DNA of 10,508 nucleotides from Porticoccaceae bacterium (GTDB lineage: Bacteria > Pseudomonadota > Gammaproteobacteria > Pseudomonadales > Porticoccaceae): the NCBI GenBank assembly GCA_017858295.1, contig JAFMBU010000049.1, forward strand, positions 1-10,508. The letters are read 5' to 3'. Position 1 is the first letter of the stretch, and every line of letters begins with the position of its first letter. Positions 1 through 7,027 of the stretch are shown here, piece after piece. The notes below the pieces were generated by a model. It ran no database searches, had not been told where the DNA came from, and saw only the letters and a program-made list of their open reading frames with translations. A program made the translations under genes and the position numbers.

Positions 1-18
1 CCTGATCACCTTACCCCG

Positions 19-110
19 TCATCCTGAGCAAAGCCGAAGGATCTCATAAGTCCACTGTGCCATTCTGTTAGGAGATCCTTGGGTTGGCCAGACTCTCTCA
101 AGATCATAGC
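19..110. repeat. Imperfect inverted repeat of the GTCATCCTGAGC type, left of holB
   Basis: The left half (19-45) reads GTCATCCTGAGC, then AAAGCC, then GAAGGATCTC. This strongly resembles an interspersed palindromic repeat I recall from many bacterial genomes. AAGGATCTC (37-45) is matched exactly by GAGATCCTT (72-80), a perfect 9-bp inverted repeat around a 26-base spacer. Beyond position 80 the expected mirror half is recognisable only in degenerate form: TCAAGATCAT at 98-107 agrees with 7 of 10 bases of TCAGGATGAC, after an apparent insertion. It lies just beyond the holB stop, where a transcript could fold into a long hairpin. No U-tract follows, so it is not a classical terminator. The family assignment is from memory and needs a genome-wide search. 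Confidence 0.55.
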
Positions 111-146
111 GTTTGAGATCTTAGCGTTTGAGATCACAGCGCTTTC
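102..146. repeat. Three tandem copies of a 15-bp unit containing GATC
   Basis: Copy 1 (102-116) is GATCATAGCGTTTGA and copy 2 (117-131) is GATCTTAGCGTTTGA, differing at one base. Copy 3 (132-146) is GATCACAGCGCTTTC, a more diverged version. Each unit opens with GATC, so Dam-type sites recur every 15 bases. With further GATC sites at 4, 40 and 74 there are six in about 135 bases. Simple slippage duplication is the likeliest origin, and a protein-binding iteron is possible but unsupported. Confidence 0.8.
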
Positions 147-178
147 AGTGGAGCTGGGATTAGGGAATATCAATTAAC

Positions 179-1114
179 CTATTTGCGAGACTTAAATACC
201 ATCACCCAATCCATAAACAGCTCTTCCCAGAGCAGCTGCGGGTTGGGGTTGTTGCCGCTAAGTATCCAGTTGCGCGCCAGCAGCAACTTATCGGAAAAAC
301 TAAACAATGCAGTATTGGGCTTATCCGCTAGTTCGGTTGTGGCCAAGCGGTGAATATAACGACTAAACCAATCAATCGATTGCTCACCATCAAGCTTTTG
401 ACTCTGCTGCGCAGCGGCCAGTGGAGACACAGAACCATCAGCCACCTCGGCCACCAGCTGCTCAAACTGCTGTCGCTGTTGCAGATTATCACTTTGCAAA
501 TAGTCGAGAGCCAGCAGTGGTCGCCCACCGGCTAGGGGCAGCACCTGTTCCGCAGCGCTGCGATCATTGGTGACATCCGTTAGCCACTGCAGGGCAATCT
601 CGGCTTCTGGGGTTGGCATATTGAGCTTTTGACAGCGGCTGCGAATGGTCGCGGAGAGTCTGCTGGGTCTATGGGACACCAGGATCAATAGGGTTTTGCC
701 CTGTGGTTCTTCGAGATTTTTTAACAGCGCATTGGCGGCACTGATATTCATTGCTTCCGCCGGTGCAATAATCGCTACTTTCCAGCCACCCTGCTGAGCC
801 GTTTTACTCAGGGATTCGCAGAGCTTGCGCACCGGGTCAATCTTAATCGCTTTACCCTTATCTTCCGGTTCCAAATAAGTAATATCTGGATGACTGCCAG
901 CACTAAAAAGATTGCAGCTCTTGCAGGCACCGCAGGCATACTTGACCATCTCTGCAGAGCAGATCAGGCGCTGAGCCAGGGCTGTAGCCAGGCGCATTTT
1001 GCCGATCCCCTGATCGCCACTGATCAATAGCGCATGGGGCAGACGGCCACTATCGATGCTGCTATTGAGAGCAGCCCAGGCATCCTCGTGCCAGGGCAAT
1101 GGCAGAGCCGACAC
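179..1114 (-). CDS. holB: DNA polymerase III subunit delta' (clamp-loader subunit)
   Basis: This is the delta' subunit of the DnaX clamp-loader complex, which opens and loads the beta sliding clamp during replication. With the chosen start it has 311 residues. Visible features are a P-loop-like GDQGIGK at about 33-39, a zinc module with spacing C-x8-C-x2-C-x2-C (Cys52, 61, 64, 67) identical to E. coli delta', then NALLKNLEEP and the SRC motif in TIRSRCQ, both typical of the RFC/DnaX fold. The P-loop is followed by Met instead of Ser/Thr, consistent with delta' being a non-ATPase subunit. I chose GTG at 1112-1114: it shares one base with the tmk stop (TAGTG) and has GGGAGA about 7 bases upstream. 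A TTG at 1129 would add five residues but has no ribosome binding site. It is the last gene of the minus-strand run, translationally coupled to tmk. Confidence 0.93.
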   Translation of the reverse strand: MSALPLPWHEDAWAALNSSIDSGRLPHALLISGDQGIGKMRLATALAQRLICSAEMVKYACGACKSCNLFSAGSHPDITYLEPEDKGKAIKIDPVRKLCESLSKTAQQGGWKVAIIAPAEAMNISAANALLKNLEEPQGKTLLILVSHRPSRLSATIRSRCQKLNMPTPEAEIALQWLTDVTNDRSAAEQVLPLAGGRPLLALDYLQSDNLQQRQQFEQLVAEVADGSVSPLAAAQQSQKLDGEQSIDWFSRYIHRLATTELADKPNTALFSFSDKLLLARNWILSGNNPNPQLLWEELFMDWVMVFKSRK

Positions 1115-1740
1115 TAAACAGTCTCCCAAAAAGTTTCTAGGGTTTGGGTAATCTGGGCCTGAACGCCTTCAAGGGTTAGCGATGCGTCAATAACCACACA
1201 GCGCTGGGGATTGTCCTGAGCAATCTGTAGATAACGATTGCGCACCCGCTCAAAGAACTCCACCTGCTCCTGCTCAAAACGGTCCGGGGCGCTGCGCTCA
1301 CTGGCCCGGGCCAAACCAATCTGTACTGGGATATCGAGAATAAGAGTTAGATCTGGTTGCAGGCTGCCCTGGACCATCAGTTCGAGATCTCTAATCAGAT
1401 CGTCGCGCATATGCCGGCCAGCACCCTGATAGGCGTAGGTGGCATCGGTAAAGCGGTCACAGAGTACCCAGGCACCCTCAGCTAACATGGGTTCGATCAC
1501 TTGATTGAGATGTTGCGCGCGGGCGGCAAATACCATTAGTAGTTCAGCGGTGTTGCACACCGACTCCTCTCGCGGTGCCAGTAATAGCTCACGAACCTGT
1601 TCAGCCAGTGGTGTGCCACCAGGTTCTCTGGTGCAGCCATAGGTGAGCTTTTTGCTGTCCATCCAGTCCTGAATAAACTGGATATTGGTGGTCTTGCCGA
1701 CGCCTTCGGTGCCTTCAATGGTAATAAATTTTCCACGCAT
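1114..1740 (-). CDS. tmk: Thymidylate kinase (dTMP kinase)
   Basis: This cytoplasmic enzyme phosphorylates dTMP to dTDP with ATP, the step before dTTP. The 208-residue length matches bacterial Tmk. The P-loop is EGTEGVGKTT (9-18), the TREPGGT substrate loop is at 37-43, the DRF motif at 95-97 and DATYAYQG at 99-106. The LID region around SERSAPDRFEQE carries the arginines expected of the E. coli-type enzyme, in which the catalytic arginine sits in the LID rather than in the P-loop. The ATG is at 1738-1740 with a weak GGA upstream. A 71-base gap separates it from mltG, and its stop overlaps the holB start by one base. The tmk-holB pair is strongly conserved in gammaproteobacteria. Confidence 0.97.
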   Translation of the reverse strand: MRGKFITIEGTEGVGKTTNIQFIQDWMDSKKLTYGCTREPGGTPLAEQVRELLLAPREESVCNTAELLMVFAARAQHLNQVIEPMLAEGAWVLCDRFTDATYAYQGAGRHMRDDLIRDLELMVQGSLQPDLTLILDIPVQIGLARASERSAPDRFEQEQVEFFERVRNRYLQIAQDNPQRCVVIDASLTLEGVQAQITQTLETFWETV

Positions 1741-1765
1741 CTGATTTCCGACCCACCTAGTGTTT

Positions 1766-1786
1766 AATCGTCCTATTGTGACGATT
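1766..1786 (-). other. Perfect hairpin in the mltG-tmk gap
   Basis: AATCGTC (1766-1772) and GACGATT (1780-1786) form a perfect 7-bp inverted repeat with a 7-base loop. It lies in the 71-base gap between the mltG stop and the tmk start. On the minus-strand transcript the stem is followed by AAACAC rather than a U-run, so it is not an intrinsic terminator. An mRNA processing or stabilising element, or a dyad protein site, would fit. The function is unknown. Confidence 0.5.
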
Positions 1787-1811
1787 TGAGAGCCTACTGT
1801 CTGCCCTGGTT

Positions 1812-2855
1812 TTAGTTTTCAACTCTTGGCGCAGATTGATAATCCTCTGCACGCTGGTTTATTTGATATTGTCGCACCGCCTTTTGATGCTCTTCAAGGC
1901 TATCGGAAAAGTAATGTCCACCATCGCCGCGGGCCACAAAGTAGAGACTAGTGCCAGCTTGTGGGTGCAGCGCTGCGTCTATAGCCGCAGCACTGGGCAT
2001 GGCTATAGGGGTCGGCGGCAAGCCATTGATACGATAAGTGTTATAGGGCGTCAGGGCCTTTAAATGCTTGCGAGTAATATTGCCTTTATAGCTCTCGCCC
2101 AGGCCATAGATAACCGTTGGGTCAGTCTGCAGACGCATACCTTTATTAAGTCGACGAACAAACACTCCGGCGATGGTGGCTCGCTCTGAAACCTGCCCCG
2201 TCTCTTTTTCCACTATGGACGCCATAATCAGTGCCTCATAGGCATTGGCATAGGGTAAGCCCTGTTCCCTACCCTGCCAGGCTTGATCCAACACCTGAAG
2301 CATTTTGCGGTGGGCTCTGGCGACTATATCCACAGCACTATCCTCGTGGGTATAGCTGTAGGTATCGGGAAACAGCCAGCCCTCTGGATGAGCTTTATTA
2401 ATCTTGGCTGCAGCCATTAGTTGCGCCTGGCTGAGCTCGCTAACCTGGGAAAATTGTTCAATAGAGGCTAGCTGTGCAATCCACTGCTGAAAATTCCATC
2501 CCTCAGGAAAGGTTATCTGATAGCTGATCACTGTGCCGCGATTAAATTTTTTCAATAGCTGCAGCGCTGTTTCGCCCTGTTCAATCTGGTAGTGACCTGC
2601 CTGTATAGACCCGCGCCCAGAGACCCGGGCATAGAGGCTCAGCAGCTTGGGATGGGAGAGGATTTCCCGTTGATGCAGGCGACGATTAACCTGAGTCAAG
2701 GTACTGCCTTTGTCTACTTGCCATAGCAAAGAGCTCTGTCCTGCTGGCAGCTCAATGGGCTCCTGCAGTTCGCTATAGCCCATTAGCACGAGCCCTAGGC
2801 TACAGGCCAAAATGGCTGTGAGCAGCGCTAAACTGCCGAACAGTCGCCTTAGCAT
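1812..2855 (-). CDS. mltG: Endolytic peptidoglycan transglycosylase MltG (YceG family)
   Basis: This inner-membrane lytic transglycosylase cleaves nascent glycan strands and is thought to set where strand elongation ends. The 347-residue protein has one N-terminal membrane segment (about residues 7-27), a LysM-like region after it (about 45-105), and the YceG catalytic domain from about 110. The signature ASIVEKET is at 212-219, with the catalytic glutamate (Glu218 by alignment to E. coli). RLQTDPTVIYG (241-251), YNTYRINGLPPTPI (271-284) and LYFVARGDGGHYFS (304-317) are highly conserved. The ATG at 2853-2855 lies inside the end of pabC (7-bp overlap), with AAGGG 5 bases upstream, which implies translational coupling. 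The pabC-mltG-tmk-holB order is the usual one. Confidence 0.96.
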   Translation of the reverse strand: MLRRLFGSLALLTAILACSLGLVLMGYSELQEPIELPAGQSSLLWQVDKGSTLTQVNRRLHQREILSHPKLLSLYARVSGRGSIQAGHYQIEQGETALQLLKKFNRGTVISYQITFPEGWNFQQWIAQLASIEQFSQVSELSQAQLMAAAKINKAHPEGWLFPDTYSYTHEDSAVDIVARAHRKMLQVLDQAWQGREQGLPYANAYEALIMASIVEKETGQVSERATIAGVFVRRLNKGMRLQTDPTVIYGLGESYKGNITRKHLKALTPYNTYRINGLPPTPIAMPSAAAIDAALHPQAGTSLYFVARGDGGHYFSDSLEEHQKAVRQYQINQRAEDYQSAPRVEN

Positions 2856-3700
2856 GGAAACCCTTGATAGCTTTTCTGCAGCTGGCGCTGCAATAGTCTG
2901 GTTTCACTGCCTATGGCGACAGAGCCGATGCTCGGAGTTGATGTGACTGGCACTATTCCTCGCACCGAACTGCAGCTGAATAATTCGCTCCCATTAGCAA
3001 GCTGCTCAGGACTAATTGTGCTTTGCCGCACCTCTAAGCCGGCCCCGGCAAAAAGTTTGTCGAGTAGAAGCTCGCGCATCACTCCTCGGACACCAGCTTG
3101 ATTAAGGCGCGGAGTCACCCAGCCACTGCTGAGCTTAATAAAGATATTAGCTCTGGTCGTTTCAATCAGCTCGCCGCCAGCAGAAAACATTAGGCCGTCA
3201 TCATATTCCTCTGCCCATTCCGAGCGAGCCATAACCTGATCCAATCGATTTAAGTGTTTAATGCCGGCCAGCACTGGGTTCAGCGGCAAGGGATAGACGC
3301 ATTCCGTGAGACTTATGCCCTGCTGCCGCTGAAGTTGAATATTCGTTGGCAAGGGAAAATACTGAGTTATAACTCGTGGCGTTGCTTCAGCCGCTGTTGG
3401 GGAGGCGTAACCGCGTCCGCCACTGCCAGCAGTCACCATAGTCTTAACAATACCTGACTGGCACTGCTCGAGACTAAGGCCTTGAATCAGACTGTCTATA
3501 TTGACCTCTAACTGCTGCGCGGTGATATTGATACCCAGTGTCGGAGCATCCCTAAGCAACCTTTCACAGTGCTGTTGTCGCAGTGGCAAGACGCCCTGGT
3601 GCAGTAGCATAGTTTCAAACAGGCCATGGCCGTAGGCAACACCGCGATCTGTCACAGGCAAACTATCCATCGCTAGACCGTCGACAACAGTATGAGTCAT
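2849..3700 (-). CDS. pabC: Aminodeoxychorismate lyase (PLP fold type IV)
   Basis: It converts 4-amino-4-deoxychorismate to p-aminobenzoate and pyruvate, feeding folate synthesis. The 283 residues show the fold-type IV PLP pattern: DRGVAYGHGLFETML (18-32), the cofactor lysine Lys148 in AGIKHLNRLDQVMA, ELIETTRANIF (177-187) with the cofactor-contacting Glu180, and SSVRGIVPV (244-252). Branched-chain aminotransferases and D-amino-acid transaminases share this fold, but the K-x-LNRL-x-Q-V context and the location beside mltG favour PabC. The start ATG is at 3698-3700, with AGGG 8 bases upstream. In E. coli and Pseudomonas fabF stands immediately upstream. Here there is only non-coding sequence and the acpP terminator, so pabC should need its own promoter. 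I could not pick a convincing one in 3701-3828. Confidence 0.93.
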   Translation of the reverse strand: MTHTVVDGLAMDSLPVTDRGVAYGHGLFETMLLHQGVLPLRQQHCERLLRDAPTLGINITAQQLEVNIDSLIQGLSLEQCQSGIVKTMVTAGSGGRGYASPTAAEATPRVITQYFPLPTNIQLQRQQGISLTECVYPLPLNPVLAGIKHLNRLDQVMARSEWAEEYDDGLMFSAGGELIETTRANIFIKLSSGWVTPRLNQAGVRGVMRELLLDKLFAGAGLEVRQSTISPEQLANGSELFSCSSVRGIVPVTSTPSIGSVAIGSETRLLQRQLQKSYQGFPC

Positions 3701-3828
3701 AGGGACGCCCTTTTAATTGGGGTGAGAGTTAAAGTTGCAACTGCAGACTGACACTTTGCCGCTGTCATATCGCTAACCAACCCTTTAGAAAAATAAGTAG
3801 AGCCGCCATTAAACCTAAATTCCGCGCA

Positions 3829-3854
3829 TAAAAAAACCGCCCCAGAGGAGCGGT
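3829..3854 (-). terminator. Intrinsic terminator of acpP
   Basis: On the minus strand an 8-bp stem, ACCGCTCC / GGGGCGGT with a TCT loop and one G-U pair (3836-3854), is followed by a run of seven T (3836 down to 3830). It starts 21 bases after the acpP stop and is a textbook rho-independent terminator. On the plus strand the same element is weaker, with one C-A mismatch and a short U-run. It separates acpP from pabC. Confidence 0.9.
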
Positions 3855-3875
3855 CTTTTCAAATACGTTCAAATA

Positions 3876-4109
3876 TCAGCCGTGAGCTGTGATATAGGTG
3901 ACCGCATCTTGAACCGTAGCAATTTTCTCTGCTTCTTCATCAGGAATCTCAGCATCGAATTCCTCTTCCAGAGCCATAATCAGCTCCACTGTATCAAGGG
4001 AATCGGCACCCAGATCTTCAACGAAAGATGAAGTGCTTTTAACATCTTCTTCTTTTACACCAAGTTGCTCTGCAACCATTTTGATGACGCGTTCTTCGAT
4101 GTTACTCAT
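3876..4109 (-). CDS. acpP: Acyl carrier protein
   Basis: This is the carrier of growing acyl chains in type II fatty acid synthesis, also used for lipid A and lipoate. The 77-residue acidic protein is nearly collinear with E. coli AcpP. The phosphopantetheine attachment serine lies in GADSLDTVEL (Ser37 counting the initiator Met, Ser36 in the mature protein), followed by the recognition helix ALEEEFDAEIPDEEAEKI. The start is ATG at 4107-4109 with AGGAG about 10 bases upstream and the canonical MSNIEERV N-terminus. An in-frame ATG 63 bases further upstream adds residues foreign to the family. The gene has its own predicted promoter and a strong terminator, consistent with the very high AcpP level that cells need. 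Confidence 0.98.
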   Translation of the reverse strand: MSNIEERVIKMVAEQLGVKEEDVKSTSSFVEDLGADSLDTVELIMALEEEFDAEIPDEEAEKIATVQDAVTYITAHG

Positions 4110-4201
4110 CGTATATCTACTCCTGTTAACTGAATTGCATATTAGTTGTGCTACCGAGCAGACAGAGCTCAAACAGCGATAATCTGTGTTTTCGGGGCGG
4201 C

Positions 4202-4230
4202 ATTTTACCCTACAAATAACAAAATGCTAA
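4202..4230 (-). promoter_or_regulatory. Predicted sigma70 promoter of acpP
   Basis: On the minus strand the -35 is TTAGCA (4230-4225, 4 of 6 matches), the spacer is 17 bases, and the -10 is TAAAAT (4207-4202, 5 of 6). A start site near 4195 would give a leader of about 86 bases. The surrounding sequence is A/T-rich, unlike the genes. A separate acpP promoter is known in E. coli, which supports the idea. The prediction is by eye. Confidence 0.55.
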
Positions 4231-4240
4231 ACCCTATTTT

Positions 4241-4272
4241 AAAAAACAACAATTCCCATTAATATCAATGGG
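4241..4272 (-). terminator. Weak hairpin plus T-rich tract after fabG
   Basis: Immediately after the fabG TAA, CCCATT and AATGGG (4255-4272) form a 6-bp stem, followed on the minus strand by AATTGTTG and six T. The stem is short and not G/C-rich, and the T-run is displaced by eight bases. This is at best a partial terminator or attenuator, or an mRNA 3'-end stabiliser. It would reduce read-through from the plsX-fabDG operon into acpP. Confidence 0.4.
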
Positions 4273-5016
4273 TTAGGACATGTACATGCCACCGTTCACA
4301 TGAATTGTTTCACCGGTAATGTAGCCAGCAGCCTCTCCAGCGAGGAAACAGACCACCGATGCGATCTCTTCTGGAGCTCCCAGCCGGGCCAGAGGAATCT
4401 GTGTCAGCATGGCCTCTTTACTCGCTTCCGGCAAATCTTTGGTCATATCAGTATCAATAAAACCCGGCGCTACGGTATTCACGGTAATATTTCGCGAACC
4501 CAACTCTTTAGCCAAGGCGCGGGTAAATCCGCCGACGCCTGCCTTAGATGCTGAATAGTTACTCTGGCCTGCATTACCCATGGCACCAACCACCGAGCTA
4601 ATGTTAATAATGCGCCCCCAGCGCGCTTTGGTCATCGGACGAACACAGCCCTTAGCCAAACGGAATACCGAGGTCAGATTAGTATCCAGCACATCCATCC
4701 ACTCATCGTCTTTCATGCGCATCAGAATATTATCTTTGGTAATACCGGCGTTATTCACCAGTATAGTCGGCGCAGCAAACTGCTCGGTAATGGCCTTAAT
4801 AACGCTGGCAACAGACTCAGCATCAGTGACATTCAGTACCATGCCAGTACCGTTGACACCACTCTCAGCGAGACGCTGACTAATAGTTGCAGCGCCGGCT
4901 TCGGATGTGGCTGTGCCAATCACAGTGGCTCCCGCCTTACCCAATGCCTCTGCTATAGCAGCACCAATACCGCGGGTGGCGCCAGTGACCAGTGCCACTT
5001 TTTCGTTAAGATTCAT
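4273..5016 (-). CDS. fabG: 3-oxoacyl-[acyl-carrier-protein] reductase
   Basis: This NADPH-dependent short-chain dehydrogenase reduces 3-oxoacyl-ACP to 3-hydroxyacyl-ACP in each elongation cycle. The 247 residues carry the cofactor motif TGATRGIG (11-18), NNAG (88-91), and the catalytic set Asn113, Ser141 (in ISSVVG), Tyr154 and Lys158 (YSASK). The C-terminal GYITGETIHVNGGMYMS is typical of FabG rather than of other family members. The start ATG at 5014-5016 has AGGAA about 7 bases upstream. It follows fabD by 27 bases in the same operon. SDR proteins are many, but identity and position make this the housekeeping copy. Confidence 0.97.
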   Translation of the reverse strand: MNLNEKVALVTGATRGIGAAIAEALGKAGATVIGTATSEAGAATISQRLAESGVNGTGMVLNVTDAESVASVIKAITEQFAAPTILVNNAGITKDNILMRMKDDEWMDVLDTNLTSVFRLAKGCVRPMTKARWGRIINISSVVGAMGNAGQSNYSASKAGVGGFTRALAKELGSRNITVNTVAPGFIDTDMTKDLPEASKEAMLTQIPLARLGAPEEIASVVCFLAGEAAGYITGETIHVNGGMYMS

Positions 5017-5043
5017 CTATTTTTCCTATTTATAAAGAATTTA

Positions 5044-5979
5044 TTAAACCGATGTCAACGCGTTGTCTAAGCTGTCCACATCATCAGTGGAGAGCGACTT
5101 GAGATTGCGATCTATGCGCTTAGAGAGACCATTGAGAACGCGCCCTGGGCCACATTCGATTAGCATCTCGGCACCGCCAGCGGCGAGTCCATTGACGCAG
5201 TCAACCCAGAGTACAGGCTTGTAGATTTGCTCGAGCATCAACGCTTTGATAGTTTGAGGATCTGTTTCAGTCTGGGCGTTAACGTTGTGAATAATTTTGA
5301 TCTGGGGAGCACTAAAAGTCGTTGCCTCAACCAGCTCAGCGAGATTATCTGCCGCCGGGCGCATCAATGAGGTATGGAAAGGTGCGCTAACCGGCAATTC
5401 AACTGCGCGCTTGGCGCCACCTTTTTTACAGATAGCCGTGGCCCGTGCCACTGCATCCGCATCACCGGCAATCACTACCTGACCAGGGGCATTAAAATTA
5501 ACAGCGGCAACCACCTGCCCCTCTGCGGCCTCGGTGCAGGCATCTATTACAATTTGGTCGTCTATACCCATAATCGCCGCCATAGCACCGACACCCACAG
5601 GCACAGCCTGTTGCATAAAGGCACCCCGTGCGCGAACAATATTTACTGCATCAGCAAAATCAACAGCACCAGCACAGACCAAGGCAGACCACTCACCAAG
5701 GCTGTGGCCAGCCATCGCAGCAGGATTGGGACCGCCGTGCTGTTGCCAGAGACGCCATATGGCAACACTGGCAGCGAGAAGTATAGGCTGAGTGCGCTCA
5801 GTAAGATTAATCGCGTCCTCTTCGCCGTTCTGTACTAGGTCCCAGCAGTCGTAACCGAGAACGTCGGAGGCTTCGCCAAAGGTCTGCTCTACCAACGTAT
5901 TTACAGCGGCCAAATCCGCCAGCATTCCAATTTTCTGAGATCCCTGACCGGGAAATACAAATGCCAAATTATTGTTCAT
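5044..5979 (-). CDS. fabD: Malonyl-CoA:ACP transacylase
   Basis: It transfers malonyl from CoA to ACP, supplying the extender unit for fatty acid synthesis. The 311 residues match the family length. The N-terminal FVFPGQGSQ is at 8-16, the nucleophile Ser93 is in GHSLGEW (91-97), Arg118 binds the malonyl carboxylate, and His202 in SAPFHTSLM completes the catalytic pair. The C-terminal region has VLNGLSKRI. The start ATG is at 5977-5979; only a weak purine-rich stretch (AGAAGA) precedes it, and the plsX stop is 13 bases upstream, which suggests coupled translation. In E. coli fabH lies between plsX and fabD; it is absent here, as in Pseudomonas. Confidence 0.97.
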   Translation of the reverse strand: MNNNLAFVFPGQGSQKIGMLADLAAVNTLVEQTFGEASDVLGYDCWDLVQNGEEDAINLTERTQPILLAASVAIWRLWQQHGGPNPAAMAGHSLGEWSALVCAGAVDFADAVNIVRARGAFMQQAVPVGVGAMAAIMGIDDQIVIDACTEAAEGQVVAAVNFNAPGQVVIAGDADAVARATAICKKGGAKRAVELPVSAPFHTSLMRPAADNLAELVEATTFSAPQIKIIHNVNAQTETDPQTIKALMLEQIYKPVLWVDCVNGLAAGGAEMLIECGPGRVLNGLSKRIDRNLKSLSTDDVDSLDNALTSV

Positions 5980-5992
5980 AGACTGTCTTCTT

Positions 5993-7027
5993 TTATCCAG
6001 GTTGGTTCAGTTTGTGCTTAAGTATAGGCGACAAAACTTCGGGCAAGTTATGTTCTGCCGCTTCAGTGGCCACTTCTAAGGCGCGACCAAAGGCCGCCTG
6101 GCTCGCACTACCGTGACTTTTTACTACCACAGCATTTAAGCCGAGGAAATAAGCGCCGTTATAGCGCGCAGGATCCAGTTGTACTTTGAGCTTTGATAGC
6201 GGACCACTTAACATGAGTAATGCCAGACGGGCTAGCCAGCCGCGACCAACTGCCTGACGGAATCGCGCAGCCACCATGGCTGTCAAACCTTCACTGGTTT
6301 TCAGCGCCACATTACCGGCAAAGCCATCACAGACGATCACATCTGTACCGCCGTGAAAAATACCATTGCCTTCAATATAACCGCAGTAGTTAATCTCAGG
6401 ATCAGCCTCGAGAAGCGCGGCAGCTTGCTGAATATCTTCGCGGCCCTTATTCGACTCTTCACCCACATTGAGCAGCCTTACGCTTGGCGATTCAATAGAC
6501 TCAAGCTCTCTGGCGGTTAACACACCAAGCAGAGCAAACTCATAGAGCTGGGCAGCAGAGCACACCGGGTTGGCCCCCAGATCCAGCACATAACTGTGCC
6601 CAGAGATGGTTGGCACAGTTGTGCAAATAGCTGGCCGCGAGATACCGGGAAGTGGTTTTACAAAATAGAGACCCAGAGCCATGATTGCCCCGGTGTTACC
6701 GGCACTGATAAAAGCGTCAGCTTCACCTGCAGCTAGCGCCTGCAATGCCAGCCCCATAGAGGAGTCTCGCTTGTGACGAATAACCGCTGAGGGTTTATCG
6801 GAATCTACGACTTGAGAGTCGCTATGACGCACCTCTACACGATCGAGAAGGGTCGGATCTTTAAAGGGAGAAAGAGATAACTGCTCGCCCACCTGAACCT
6901 GGTCACCGAAAACCAATGCACTAACTTGGCGATGGCGATGGAGAAAATCAAGTAGCGCAGACACAGTGACGCGGGGACCTAGATCCCCGCCCATTGCATC
7001 AACGGCAATTCGTAGTGAATTTGCCAA
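5993..7027 (-). CDS. plsX: Phosphate acyltransferase PlsX
   Basis: This peripheral membrane enzyme makes acyl-phosphate from acyl-ACP, the first step of the PlsX/PlsY route to lysophosphatidic acid. The 344 residues show the family signature AVDAMGGDLGP (8-18), SAGNTGAIMALG, VLDLGANP, LLNVGEE, TDVIVCDGFAGNVALKTSEG and NGAYFLGL. The start appears to be TTG at 7025-7027. An in-frame TGA lies 15 bases upstream with no ATG, GTG or TTG in between, and the next ATG (residue 12) would cut off the conserved N-terminus. No clear ribosome binding site precedes the TTG. The rpmF stop is only 16 bases upstream, so coupling to rpmF translation is likely. Confidence 0.96.
   Translation of the reverse strand: MANSLRIAVDAMGGDLGPRVTVSALLDFLHRHRQVSALVFGDQVQVGEQLSLSPFKDPTLLDRVEVRHSDSQVVDSDKPSAVIRHKRDSSMGLALQALAAGEADAFISAGNTGAIMALGLYFVKPLPGISRPAICTTVPTISGHSYVLDLGANPVCSAAQLYEFALLGVLTARELESIESPSVRLLNVGEESNKGREDIQQAAALLEADPEINYCGYIEGNGIFHGGTDVIVCDGFAGNVALKTSEGLTAMVAARFRQAVGRGWLARLALLMLSGPLSKLKVQLDPARYNGAYFLGLNAVVVKSHGSASQAAFGRALEVATEAAEHNLPEVLSPILKHKLNQPG

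Noticed and set aside
137..156. CAGC...GCTG inverted repeat as a holB terminator
   Set aside because: The stem is four base pairs with a 12-base loop and has no T-run on the minus strand.
980..1015. Met instead of Ser/Thr after the P-loop lysine of HolB as a damaged active site
   Set aside because: Delta' is a non-hydrolysing member of the clamp loader in E. coli, where this loop is also non-canonical, so the change is normal for the family.
3701..3828. Possible pabC promoter such as TTGCAA-18-TTAAAA on the minus strand
   Set aside because: The -10 matches only 3 of 6 and no candidate stands out; a promoter is expected here but cannot be placed.
4110..4172. Upstream in-frame ATG that would extend acpP by 21 residues
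   Set aside because: The extra residues are unlike any ACP, the inner ATG has AGGAG at good distance, and the inner N-terminus matches the family exactly.
5374..5838. Plus-strand open frame of 154 codons opposite fabD
   Set aside because: It is the mirror of a well-conserved gene, matches no family I know, and has no ribosome binding site or promoter signal that I can see.
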